Source: Azorhizobium oxalatiphilum (GTDB lineage Bacteria; Pseudomonadota; Alphaproteobacteria; Rhizobiales; Xanthobacteraceae). From it: DNA of 64,000 nucleotides. The DNA lies in assembly GCF_014635325.1 (NCBI RefSeq), contig NZ_BMCT01000008.1:186001-250000 (forward strand). Direction: 5' to 3'. Of this stretch, positions 44,744 through 53,543 are shown piece after piece. The translations under genes were made by a program, and so were the position numbers. The notes under the pieces were generated by a model. It worked only from the letters and a program-made list of their open reading frames with translations. It searched no databases and had not been told where the DNA came from. Each line of letters opens with the position of its first letter. Positions within the stretch are counted from its first letter, which is position 1.

Positions 44744-45783
44744 GACATCTCCTTGATCCAGCGGTCAACCCAGCCCGCGCGCTCCTTGGCGACGAAGGCC
44801 CAGTCGGGGGCGAACAGCGAGGCGGCGCCGGGGAAGCCGGCGGGCGCGGCCACGGTGGCATTGGTGGGGGCGACGAAGGCCTTGGTGGCGAGCACGCTCT
44901 GCACCTCGGGGGAGAGGAAGGCGTTGATGACCGCATCGGCCACGTCGCCGGCAGGCGCGCCCTTCACCTTGGCGATGCCGGAGGGCATGGCGAAGCCGCC
45001 GTCCTTGGGCACGGAGAGGTCCACGGGGGAGCCGTCCGCCTTGCGGATGAGGGTGTAGGCGGAGAACTGGCCGCCGATCATCCACGCCTCGCCCTGCTCC
45101 AGCAGGTTAATGGCCTGCGGGGCGTTGGTGTAGACGTTGAGCAGGTTCGGCTTCAGGCTCTTCAGCTTCCTGAAGGCGGCGTCGATGTCGTACTGCGCTT
45201 CCTTGTAGGGCTTGCCGGTCTCGAGGTGCGCGGCGGCGAGCAGGGTCCAGAAGCCTTCGGTGTTCTGGAGCGAGGGCACGATCACCTTCTGCGCGTACTT
45301 CGGGTCCCACAGGGCGGTCCAGTCGGCCGGCGGGGTGGGCATGCGCTTGGTGGAATAGGCGATGCCGGCCCACGGCTTCTGGTAGTTCGCCCACAGGCCG
45401 TCGCGATGGATGGTGTCCGGCACCAGCTTGCCAAGGTTCGGCACGCCGGAGACCGACATGGGGGTGATCAGCCCCTCGGCGGCGGCCGGCAGCATCACCG
45501 GATCGTCCATGATGACCACCGACATCTTCGGGCTCGCCTTGTCCGCCTGCATCTTCTGCAGGTTGGTGAGCGAGTTGGTGCCCTCATAGAGGATGGAGAC
45601 GTCGAGCATCTTCTGGATGAGGGGGAAGACGTCGGCGTTGAAATACTTCGCGGCGCCCGCCGGGCCGCCGATGACGATTTCCTTGGGCGCGGCGCGGACG
45701 ATGGCCGGCATGGCCACGCTTCCCACCAGCGCACCGGCGCTGAGCTTCAGGATTGTGCGTCGGGACAGGATGGGATCAGGCAT
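44740..45783 (-). CDS. ABC transporter substrate-binding protein (PotD/extracellular family 1), Tat-type signal
   Basis: 347-residue periplasmic binding protein. The signal begins MPDPILSRRTILKLSAG with a twin-arginine-like RR and hydrophobic stretch, cleaved near VRAAP. The mature chain (KEIVIGGPAGAAKYFNADVFPLIQKMLDVSILYEGTNSLTNLQKM...) has the family-1 layout; the ligand is unknown. ATG 45783 is preceded by AGGAA. A TGTGCACA site lies 74-81 bp upstream, and the divergent GntR gene probably controls the operon. Confidence 0.9.
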   Translation of the reverse strand: MPDPILSRRTILKLSAGALVGSVAMPAIVRAAPKEIVIGGPAGAAKYFNADVFPLIQKMLDVSILYEGTNSLTNLQKMQADKASPKMSVVIMDDPVMLPAAAEGLITPMSVSGVPNLGKLVPDTIHRDGLWANYQKPWAGIAYSTKRMPTPPADWTALWDPKYAQKVIVPSLQNTEGFWTLLAAAHLETGKPYKEAQYDIDAAFRKLKSLKPNLLNVYTNAPQAINLLEQGEAWMIGGQFSAYTLIRKADGSPVDLSVPKDGGFAMPSGIAKVKGAPAGDVADAVINAFLSPEVQSVLATKAFVAPTNATVAAPAGFPGAASLFAPDWAFVAKERAGWVDRWIKEMS

Positions 45784-45856
45784 GGCTTCCTCGCGGACTG
45801 GCGCTGGCAATGACGGTACAGGTCTATGGGAACGGCTTTGCAAGGCATGGGCCAAT

Positions 45857-45864
45857 TGTGCACA
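45857..45864. promoter_or_regulatory. TGTGCACA operator near the binding-protein promoter
   Basis: 8-bp palindrome TGTGCACA in the sequence AATTGTGCACATT, 74 bp upstream of the ABC operon start; shares its core with the two sites at 45937-45971. Confidence 0.6.
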
Positions 45865-45936
45865 TTTTCGGAAAACGTTGGCGGCGAAAGGCTTCGTGCT
45901 GTATCTGACGATGAGGGAGCGGGCGTATCAGGTGAA

Positions 45937-45971
45937 TAATGTGCACATTAATTGGAATGAATGTGCACATT
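45937..45971. promoter_or_regulatory. Tandem GntR operators (two TGTGCACA palindromes)
   Basis: TAATGTGCACATTA (45937-45950, 14-bp perfect palindrome) and AATGTGCACATT (45960-45971, 12-bp). Centres are 22 bp apart, about two helical turns. They precede the GntR start (46012) by 40-75 bp and lie between it and the divergent ABC operon. Confidence 0.75.
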
Positions 45972-46011
45972 TTTGAAGCGATGCAAAAGCGGGTGTGAGC
46001 GAGGAGTGGGT

Positions 46012-46728
46012 GTGAGCGAGAAGCGGCAGCGCGGCGCCAAGGCGGATCCGGCGGCGGACGAGGCGGTCTATCAGGCCATCACCCGCGCCATCATGGACGG
46101 ACGGCTGAAGGCGGGCACCAAGCTGGTGGAGCAGACGCTGGCGGAAGCCTTCGGCGTCTCGCGCGAGCGCATCCGCAAGGTGTTGCACCGCCTCGGCGCC
46201 GAGCGCCGCATCGAGATCGTGCCCAATCGCGGCTCCCGTGTGCCCTCGCCCAGTCCGCAGGAGATCCGTGCCGTCTATGAGGCGCACCGCGTGCTGGAGG
46301 CGGGCGTGCTGGTGCAGCTTGCCCACATCCTCACCGACGATATCCTCGCCCGCCTCGACGCCCATCTGCTGGAGGAAAAGGCCGCTGCCGCCCGTGGCGA
46401 CCGTGCGGCATCGGTGCGGCTGTCGGGCGCCTTCCACATGCATCTGGTCGATGCGCTGGAGAATGAGGAGCTGTCCCGCTTCCTGCGCGATCTGCTCAGC
46501 CGCTCATCGGTGATGGTGTCGGTCTATGAGCCGGCGGCGGATTCCGCCTGCGCGGTGGACGAGCACGGCGCGATCGTGGAGGCACTGCGCGCCCGCGACG
46601 TGGCGCAGGCGATCCATCTGTCGCGGCACCATTTCCAGCATGTGGAGCAGCGCCTGCGGCTCGACCGTCCGCAAGGCCCGGCCCCGGACCTGCGCGCCCT
46701 GTTCAGTCCGGAGGCGCTGGCGGACTGA
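46012..46728 (+). CDS. GntR/FadR-family transcriptional regulator
   Basis: 238-residue GntR regulator with an FCD-type effector domain. HTH at about 20-80 (AVYQAITRAIMDGRLKAGTKLVEQTLAEAFGVSRERIRKVLHRLGAERRIEIVPNRGSRVPS), then FCD helices with metal-type His (HMHLVDALENEELSRFLRDLL, DEHGAIVEALRARDVAQAIHLSRHHFQH). The start is GTG 46012, after GAGGAG; the frame continues back to 45961 through an operator. It presumably binds TGTGCACA palindromes upstream and represses both itself and the ABC operon. Confidence 0.92.
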   Translation: MSEKRQRGAKADPAADEAVYQAITRAIMDGRLKAGTKLVEQTLAEAFGVSRERIRKVLHRLGAERRIEIVPNRGSRVPSPSPQEIRAVYEAHRVLEAGVLVQLAHILTDDILARLDAHLLEEKAAAARGDRAASVRLSGAFHMHLVDALENEELSRFLRDLLSRSSVMVSVYEPAADSACAVDEHGAIVEALRARDVAQAIHLSRHHFQHVEQRLRLDRPQGPAPDLRALFSPEALAD

Positions 46729-46783
46729 TCGGACGCTCACACTTCTGATCAACCGGACCTTGGAGGCGCAGACCTTCTTCATT

Positions 46784-46814
46784 CGTCATCCCCGGATCAA
46801 GTCCGGGCATGACG
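46784..46814. repeat. REP-like palindrome between GntR and hybrid kinase genes
   Basis: CGTCATCCCCGGATCAAGTC...CATGACG, an imperfect hairpin with ends CGTCAT/ATGACG and inner CCGGA/TCCGG. A form widely repeated in rhizobial and bradyrhizobial genomes; here in the gap between convergent genes where it may end transcription. Confidence 0.55.
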
Positions 46815-46868
46815 ATGCTTTGCTGCATCGGCGTCCGGTGCAAATGCGCCCTGCACCTTTTGCAAAAC

Positions 46869-49800
46869 TCAGACCCGGCTCTCGCCACCCGCCAGCATGT
46901 CGTCCACCATCCGGGCGAGGGCATCGGTGGTGTAGGGCTTGCCTATGGTCTGCACCTCGGCGCCGAGATCCGTGCCCTGCGCCTCGTTGCGGCCGGTGGC
47001 GAACAGGATCGGCAGGGAGGCATTGTTCGCCCGTGCCGCCCGCGCCAGCGCGACGCCGGACATGTCCGGCAGGCCCACGTCGGTGAGCAGAAGATCAATG
47101 CGATGCTTGGCCATGATGTCGAGGGCGGTGGCGCCGTCCGCCGCCTCCAGCACCTCGTGGCCGAGCTCTTCCAGCAGGTCGAGCGTGCTGCTGCGCACCA
47201 GCCAGTCATCCTCCACCAGAAGGATGGTATGGCCGGTGGCGACCGCCGGCACTGCAACTGATGACACCGGCACCGGCGCGGGGGCGTGCGGTGCCGGAGC
47301 TTGTTCCGCCGGGAGCGGTGCGGCGGGGGAGAGGCGAGGGCCTGAGGCCGGGGCGCGGTCCAGCACTTGCCGCAGGCGCCGGGCCAGCGCCTCGCGGGTG
47401 TAGGGCTTGCTGAGCAGCTCCACACCATCATCCAGCCGCCCGGAATGGACGATGGAATTCTCCGCATAGCCGGAGGTGAACAGGATCTGCAGGTCCGGCA
47501 GGCGCTCGCGGGCCTTGCGGGCCAGTTCCGTGCTCTTCAGCGGCCCCGGCATCACCACGTCGGTGAACAGCAGGTCGATGGGCATGCCGCTCTCGATGAT
47601 GGTGAGCGCGCTTTCCGCATCGCGCGCCTTGAGCACCCGGTATCCGAGGTCCGCCAGCAGTCCCACCACCGTCTCGCGCACGGCGTCGTCATCCTCGGCC
47701 ACGAGAATGGTCTCGCTGCCGCCGGAGATGGGGCTCGCCTCCACGTCCACCAGCACGTCCTCGGCCTGCGTGGAACGCGGCAGATAGAGACGCACGGTGG
47801 TGCCCTGTCCGGGCTGGCTGTGGATCTTGATGTGCCCGCCGGATTGCTTGACGAAGCCATAGACCATGGAGAGGCCGAGGCCGGTGCCCTTGCCCTCCGG
47901 CTTGGTGGTGAAGAAGGGTTCGAACACCTTCTCCAGCGTCGCCGCATCCATGCCGCATCCGGTGTCGGTGACGGCGAGCAGCACATATTGGCCGGGCAAC
48001 ACGTCCGCGTGGCGGGCAGCATAGGCGGCGTCGAGATGGGCGTTGCTGAGCGCCATGGTCAGCCGCCCGCGCGCGTCCATGGCATCGCGGGCGTTGATGG
48101 CGAGGTTGAGCAGCGCATTCTCCACATTGCCGGGGTCGATGAGCGTGTTCCACAGGCCGTCGGCCACCAGCGTTTCCACTTCCACCGCCTCGCCCAGCGC
48201 GCGGTGCAGCAGGTCGTCCATATTGGTGATGAAGCGGCCGAGATTGACCACCTTGGGCACGAGCGGCTGGCGGCGGCCGAAGGCGAGGAGCTGGGACGCG
48301 AGCCGCGCCCCGCGCGACACGCCGGTCATGGCGGAAAGGATGCGCTGCTCGGCGCGCGGATCGCCGGCCATGTCGCGGGCGAGCAGTTGCAGATTGCCGC
48401 TGATCACCTGCAGCAGATTGTTGAAATCGTGCGCCACGCCGCCGGTGAGGTTGCCCAGCGCTTCCATTTTCTGGCTCTGGCGCAGGGCATCCTCCGCATG
48501 GGCCAGTTCGGCGGTACGTGCCTCGATGCGCGCCTCCAGCGAGGCGGCGAGGTCGGCGAGGGCCGCTTCCGCCTGCTTCTGGTCCTCGATGTCGGTGTTG
48601 CTGCCCACCCAGCGCGACACGTTGCCCATGGCATCGAGCACCGGCACGGCGCGGCTGATGTGCCAGCGATAGACGCCGTCATAGCGCTTCAGCCGGAGTT
48701 CGGCTTCATAAGGCGCGCTGTCCTGCCGGGATTTCACCCAGCCGAGCATGGCCGGCCCGTAGTCGTCGGGATGCACGATCACAGTCCAGGCGGTGCGGTC
48801 CAGCGTGCCGTAGGGGCGGCCGCAATAGGCGTAGGTGCGGTCGTTGAACCAGTCGAGCGTGCCGTCGGGTGTGGCGGTCCACACATGGTCCGGCATGGAT
48901 TGCGCCAGCAGGCGGAAGCGGTTCTCGCTCAGTTGCAGCGCCTGCTCGGCGGTCTTGCGGGGCGTGATGTCGAGGAACAGCACGGCGATGCGATCGGTGC
49001 CGATGGCCCGCGCCCGGCTCTCGAACCAGCGGTTGAGGCTCGGGATATGGATCTCGAACTGCGTCGGCTCGGGCGAGGCGAGGGCCTCCGCATAGCGGGC
49101 GATCAGCGCCTCCGGCAGATCGCGGATCACCGCGCGGGCGGTGCGGCCGCGGGCGTGCGCGGCCGGGATGCCGGTCTGCTTCTCGAAGGCGGGATTGACC
49201 TCGATGAACAGGAGATCCTGCAAGGCCCCTTCGAAGTCGCGCACAGCCTCGCCGACCACGAAGCCTTCCTGCATCTGCTCGAACAGGCTGCGCCAGCGCG
49301 CCTCGCTCTCGCGCAGGTCGTCCTCCACGCGGCGGCGGTCGGTGATGTCCATGGCGATGCCGACGAAGCGGCGGGCGCCCAGCTCCGGGCTGGAGATCGC
49401 CTCGCCGCGGCGGGCGATCCAGCGGGTTTCGCCGGTGGCCGGGTCGATGCGCCGGTATTCGGCATATTCCAGCGGGTTTGGCTGGTCGAGCCGGGCCTTG
49501 GCTGTATTCGGCCGGTCCTGCGGATGCAGCAGGCCGAGCAGCAGGCTGTCGGTCACGTCCACGTCGGCGGGCAGGCGCCAGATGCGCCGGTATTCGGGCG
49601 AGACGTCCATGCGGCCCGTGTCGGGAAACCATTCGAATATGCCGACCCCGCCCGCTTCCTGCGCAATGCGCAGGCGCTGTTCGGCGTGGTGGCGCTCGGT
49701 GGTCTCCACAACGATGGCGAACACGCCGGCGGGCCGGCCGGCCTCATCCAGCACCGGGCTGTAGTCGAGGTTCATCCAGACGTCTTCCGGCACGCCGTGC

Positions 49801-50165
49801 CGGTTGAGGATCAGATGCTGGTCCTTGTAGGACAGCGTCTCGCCCCGCAGCACCGCATCCAGCACATGCCCGTTGAAGGCGGCCACTTCCGGCCAGCCCT
49901 CCAGCACCCTGGAGCCGAGCAGGCGCGGATGCCGATGGCCGGCGAACGCCGCATAGGCATCGTTGTAGAGCATCACCCCGTCCGCGTTCCACAGCATGAC
50001 GATGGGGACGTTGCAGCGCAAAAGCAGCGAGACGGCCGTCTTCAGGCAGGACGGCCAGCCGGATATGGCCCCGAGCGAAGTGGCGCTCCAGTCGAAGCGC
50101 GCGATCAACGCTCCGGTTTCGCCCCCTCCGGCGAGGAAGGCATGCGGGGTTTCAGCGTCGGGCAT
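46869..50165 (-). CDS. Hybrid sensor histidine kinase, multi-PAS, tandem receiver domains
   Basis: 1,098 residues from ATG 50165 (the frame also opens at 50201). N-terminal PAS-like region (VMLWNADGVMLYNDAYAAFAG), about four PAS/PAC units up to about residue 550 (including the heme-free FEWFPDTGRMDVSPEYRRIW and HVWTATPDGTLDWFNDRTYAYCG), a coiled coil, then the H-box GGVAHDFNNLLQ (His about 579), N-box NLAINARDAM, G1 DTGCGMD, G2 GKGTGLGLSMVYG. Two receiver domains follow (about 815-936 with DLLFTDVVMPG; about 978-1098 with DLLLTDVGLPD). No membrane segments: a cytoplasmic sensor. Partner unknown. Confidence 0.92.
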   Translation of the reverse strand: MPDAETPHAFLAGGGETGALIARFDWSATSLGAISGWPSCLKTAVSLLLRCNVPIVMLWNADGVMLYNDAYAAFAGHRHPRLLGSRVLEGWPEVAAFNGHVLDAVLRGETLSYKDQHLILNRHGVPEDVWMNLDYSPVLDEAGRPAGVFAIVVETTERHHAEQRLRIAQEAGGVGIFEWFPDTGRMDVSPEYRRIWRLPADVDVTDSLLLGLLHPQDRPNTAKARLDQPNPLEYAEYRRIDPATGETRWIARRGEAISSPELGARRFVGIAMDITDRRRVEDDLRESEARWRSLFEQMQEGFVVGEAVRDFEGALQDLLFIEVNPAFEKQTGIPAAHARGRTARAVIRDLPEALIARYAEALASPEPTQFEIHIPSLNRWFESRARAIGTDRIAVLFLDITPRKTAEQALQLSENRFRLLAQSMPDHVWTATPDGTLDWFNDRTYAYCGRPYGTLDRTAWTVIVHPDDYGPAMLGWVKSRQDSAPYEAELRLKRYDGVYRWHISRAVPVLDAMGNVSRWVGSNTDIEDQKQAEAALADLAASLEARIEARTAELAHAEDALRQSQKMEALGNLTGGVAHDFNNLLQVISGNLQLLARDMAGDPRAEQRILSAMTGVSRGARLASQLLAFGRRQPLVPKVVNLGRFITNMDDLLHRALGEAVEVETLVADGLWNTLIDPGNVENALLNLAINARDAMDARGRLTMALSNAHLDAAYAARHADVLPGQYVLLAVTDTGCGMDAATLEKVFEPFFTTKPEGKGTGLGLSMVYGFVKQSGGHIKIHSQPGQGTTVRLYLPRSTQAEDVLVDVEASPISGGSETILVAEDDDAVRETVVGLLADLGYRVLKARDAESALTIIESGMPIDLLFTDVVMPGPLKSTELARKARERLPDLQILFTSGYAENSIVHSGRLDDGVELLSKPYTREALARRLRQVLDRAPASGPRLSPAAPLPAEQAPAPHAPAPVPVSSVAVPAVATGHTILLVEDDWLVRSSTLDLLEELGHEVLEAADGATALDIMAKHRIDLLLTDVGLPDMSGVALARAARANNASLPILFATGRNEAQGTDLGAEVQTIGKPYTTDALARMVDDMLAGGESRV

Positions 50166-50244
50166 CGACTTCCATGTTGGCGCGGCCGCGCGCAGGCGCA
50201 CAAGGGCTATAGCACGGCCGGACCGGATTTGGATGAACAGGCCG

Positions 50245-52557
50245 TCAGGTGGACGCCTTGAGGTCGCGCAGGCGCACGGCAGCCACGGCCTCGCTTTCCC
50301 GCACGATGAGATCGCGTGCGTGCGCGGCGGGCATGGGGCGGGCGTAGAGGAAGCCCTGCACCACCTCGCAGCCCTTTCCGGCGAGGAAGCGGGCCTGCCC
50401 CATGGTTTCCACGCCCTCGGCCACCACCTGCATGCCGAGCGTATGGCCCAGTTCCAGAACCGAATTGACGATGGCCGCGTCGAACGTGTCGCTCTCGATG
50501 TCCTCGACGAAGCTCTGGTCGATCTTGATGGTGTCGATGGGCAGCTGCTTCAGATGGGTGAGGGCGGCGTAGCCGGTGCCGAAATCATCCAGCGCGATGC
50601 GGATGCCGGCGTCGTAGAACTGGCGCAGGATGGGGGCCACATGCTCCACCCGGCGGCCGAGGAACACCGTCTCCGTCACCTCCACCTCGAACAGCTCGGG
50701 GGCCACCTTCGCCTCCGCGAAGCGGGCCAGCAGGTGGTTCCCGAGGTCGAGATGGGTGAACTGTGCCGGGGAGAGGTTCAGCGCCATGCGGCCGAAATCC
50801 AGCCCGGCGCCGTGCCAGTTGCGCACATCGGCGCTCACCTGCCGCACCATGGAATCGCCGATCAGCACCGCCAGGTCCGGATCCTGGAAGGCCTGGTCGA
50901 AGGCGCCGGGGGCGAGAAATGCCTGCGGCCCCTGCCGCCAGCGCATCAGCGCCTCGAACCCGACGATGCGTCCGGTGATGAGCGAGATCTTGGGCTGGTA
51001 GAAGGGAACGATGGCCTCCGCCGCCGCCGCATCGGTGAGGGCGCGATGGAGGGAGACGCGCTCCTTCATGGCCTGCCGCATGGCGGGGGAATAGACCACC
51101 GCGCGGTTGCGGCCCTGCTGCTTGGCGGCATAGAGGGCCAGGTCGGCGTCCTTCATGAGTTCGCCGGGGGGCTGGGTGCCGTCGGGCCGCATGGCGATGC
51201 CGACGCTGGCCTTGGTGAACAGCGGCCGGGTGCCGTGGAACATGGGGCGGCGGAAGTCGGCGACGATATCCTGTGCCAGCGCGTGGGCGCGCACCTGATC
51301 GACGCCGGTGAGCAGGACCACGAATTCATCGCCACCCAGCCGCGCGACGATCCAGCGGCCGGCCACGAGGGCGCCGAGGCGCTGGCCGCTCTCCCGCAGC
51401 AGGGCATCGCCCACGTCGTGCCCAAAGGTGTCGTTGACGTCCTTCAGGCTGTCGAGGTCCATCAGCAGCAGGCAGACGCTGCCGCCCGTGGCGCAGGCCT
51501 TTTCCAGTTCCTCCTGGAAGGCGGCGCGGTTGGGCAGGCCGGTGAGCACGTCGTGCAGCGCCGCGTGACGGGCCTTCTGCTCCGCCACCAGCCGGTCGGT
51601 GATGTCCACCACGCCGGAAATGACGCAGGCACGCCCGTCCAGATTGACGGCGGTGCCCTCCAGCAGGACGGTGCGCTCCTCCCCCTTGCCGAGACGGATG
51701 GTGGTTTCGAAGCCCGTGACCGTACCCTGCTTGCGGATCAGTTCGCGGAACTGCTGCCGCCCGTCCGGATGGACGTAGATCTGCCGGGTGGTGGTGATCT
51801 CGAACTCGTCCGGCGTGCCGCCGAAATAGCGCACGCCCGCATCGTTGTAGCGAATGATGGTCCCGGTCTCGAGATCGGAGATCAGAAGCGGGATGGGGGC
51901 TGCGAGGAAGGTCTTCTGCAGCAGGTCGCTGGAGCGCAGCGCGGCGGCGAGGGCCTCCCGCTCCGCCTGCCGGGCACTCCAGCTCAGCCGGCTGAGCCGG
52001 TTGTCGCGGATGACGATGACCACGAGGGCGGCGTTCATCACCGCTCCCCAGAGCAGCAGGACCAGCAGCCGATCGCGATCCGCATCGACGCTGGAATAGG
52101 CCAGCACCAGCATGAGGCTGCTGCCCAGGCCGTTGATGAACCGCCACCGGGTGGCAACGGGCATCACCAGATAATAGCTGACGGGCAGGAAGGCGCTGAG
52201 TGCCAGAGGGGCGCCGCTGATGCCGAGGACAAGCAGGGCCACGCAGGCCGCCAGCAGCCATTGCCACACCAGCAGCACGCGTTCGAAGGTCGCCACCTGC
52301 CGTACCCGGCCGACCACAAGGAAGGCGGCGATGGCAGAGACCACAATCAAGGCGCGCAGCCAGAAGACCCGCGGGTTCGCAACAGCACTCGACGACTGCT
52401 GGTCGAGCAGCATGAACAAAGCGGTGATGAGCACGCAGGCGACCAGGACCAGACGCACGTGCCGTTGCGCATCGCCGAAGCGATCCGCCCGGAATGCGGC
52501 TTCCGATCGCTCGTCGCGGAATTCACCCGTCAGCGGTCTCAACCGAGACTCGCCCAT
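50245..52557 (-). CDS. Membrane-bound PAS-GGDEF-EAL cyclic-di-GMP enzyme
   Basis: 770 residues. Six or so N-terminal membrane helices (about 30-190), PAS domain (IPLLISDLETGTIIRYNDAGVRYFG...), GGDEF domain with intact RLGGDEFVVL, and EAL domain with intact FEALMRW, NLSPAQF, EVTETVFLG, LDDFGTGYAALTHLKQLPIDTIKIDQSFV and VVAEGVET. Both synthesis and hydrolysis residues look present, so it may be bifunctional. ATG 52557 with GAGGG upstream; the frame runs to a TTG at 52617. It precedes the hybrid kinase gene on the same strand, 79 bp apart. Confidence 0.92.
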   Translation of the reverse strand: MGESRLRPLTGEFRDERSEAAFRADRFGDAQRHVRLVLVACVLITALFMLLDQQSSSAVANPRVFWLRALIVVSAIAAFLVVGRVRQVATFERVLLVWQWLLAACVALLVLGISGAPLALSAFLPVSYYLVMPVATRWRFINGLGSSLMLVLAYSSVDADRDRLLVLLLWGAVMNAALVVIVIRDNRLSRLSWSARQAEREALAAALRSSDLLQKTFLAAPIPLLISDLETGTIIRYNDAGVRYFGGTPDEFEITTTRQIYVHPDGRQQFRELIRKQGTVTGFETTIRLGKGEERTVLLEGTAVNLDGRACVISGVVDITDRLVAEQKARHAALHDVLTGLPNRAAFQEELEKACATGGSVCLLLMDLDSLKDVNDTFGHDVGDALLRESGQRLGALVAGRWIVARLGGDEFVVLLTGVDQVRAHALAQDIVADFRRPMFHGTRPLFTKASVGIAMRPDGTQPPGELMKDADLALYAAKQQGRNRAVVYSPAMRQAMKERVSLHRALTDAAAAEAIVPFYQPKISLITGRIVGFEALMRWRQGPQAFLAPGAFDQAFQDPDLAVLIGDSMVRQVSADVRNWHGAGLDFGRMALNLSPAQFTHLDLGNHLLARFAEAKVAPELFEVEVTETVFLGRRVEHVAPILRQFYDAGIRIALDDFGTGYAALTHLKQLPIDTIKIDQSFVEDIESDTFDAAIVNSVLELGHTLGMQVVAEGVETMGQARFLAGKGCEVVQGFLYARPMPAAHARDLIVRESEAVAAVRLRDLKAST

Positions 52558-52704
52558 GCTTACCCTCACCACACGTCCCGCATGTCTACTCGCAGGACTT
52601 GTATAGCGCGAAATCAAACGTCGTTGTGGTTTAATTTTGGCATCATAGTGCCTCCAATCGCGCTCTGGGCAAGGCTTTTGGGGCGCCCGACGTCCTGAGC
52701 CGGC

Positions 52705-53502
52705 TCAGAAATGGGCGAGGTATCCGCCGTCTACCGCCAGCACGTGGCCAGTGACATAGCCAGCGGCGGGTGAGGCGAGGAACACGGCGGCGCCGGCGAT
52801 TTCCTCCGGCCGGCCCCAGCGACCGAGCGAGGTGCGGCGCTGAAGGACGGCATTCACCTCCGGGTCCGCGACCATGGCCGCATTGGGCGCGGTGGCGAAA
52901 TAGCCGGGTGCGATGGCGTTGACCGTGATGCCGTGCGGGCCAAAATCGGCGGCAAGGGCGCGGGTCAGCGCGGCCAGTCCGCCCTTGGCGGTGGTGTAGG
53001 CCGTGTCCCCGGCCCGCGACAGGGGGCCGGCGATGGAGGTGATGTTGACGATGCGTCCCCAGCCCGCCGCGATCATCGCCGGGGCTGCGAGCCGGCTGAG
53101 CAAGGCGGGGGCCACGAGGTCCAGCTCGATCAGGCGGCGGAAATCGTCCGGCTCCATGTGGGCGAGGGACCGGCGGTCGCGGGCGCCGGCATTGTTGATC
53201 AGGATGTCCAGCGGCCCGGCGGCGGCCAGCGCCTCGCCCATCTGCGCCTCGTCGGTGGCGTCGAAGCGGCAGGGCAGGGCTGCGCCGCCTTCCGCCTGAA
53301 TGGCCGCCACCGAGGCGGTCAGCCGCTCCGTATCGCGTCCGTTCACCAGCACCCGCGCCCCCGCGGCGGCGAGGCCGCGCGCGATCTCGAAGCCGAGCCC
53401 CGAGACGCCGGCGGTGACGAGGGCGGTGCGTCCGTCCAGCCGGAAGGGCGATTTCTCCCGGTCCGTGGTTGATGACGTTGGGTCAGTATCTTCCGTTGGC
53501 AT
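52705..53502 (-). CDS. SDR-family oxidoreductase (gluconate 5-dehydrogenase-like)
   Basis: 265-residue short-chain dehydrogenase: cofactor motif TALVTAGVSGLGFEIARGLAAAGARVLVNGRD (TxxxSGLG variant), DILINNAGARDR, catalytic Ser/Tyr/Lys in NITSIAGPLSRAGDTAYTTAKGGLAALTRALA, and C-terminal GAAVFLASPAAGYVTGHVLAVDGGYLAHF. ATG 53502 is chosen; 10 codons earlier is a second possibility. Its 5' end is close to, and partly overlaps, the longest frame of the next gene on the other strand. The substrate is unknown. Confidence 0.88.
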   Translation of the reverse strand: MPTEDTDPTSSTTDREKSPFRLDGRTALVTAGVSGLGFEIARGLAAAGARVLVNGRDTERLTASVAAIQAEGGAALPCRFDATDEAQMGEALAAAGPLDILINNAGARDRRSLAHMEPDDFRRLIELDLVAPALLSRLAAPAMIAAGWGRIVNITSIAGPLSRAGDTAYTTAKGGLAALTRALAADFGPHGITVNAIAPGYFATAPNAAMVADPEVNAVLQRRTSLGRWGRPEEIAGAAVFLASPAAGYVTGHVLAVDGGYLAHF

Positions 53503-53543
53503 GCGATCTCGTGACAGTGGTGGGGACCTCAAGCGAATCGACC

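Noticed and set aside
47367-52698. Two long plus-strand open frames opposite the hybrid kinase and GGDEF-EAL genes
   Set aside because: Antisense shadows. The minus-strand frames contain all kinase, receiver, GGDEF and EAL motifs.
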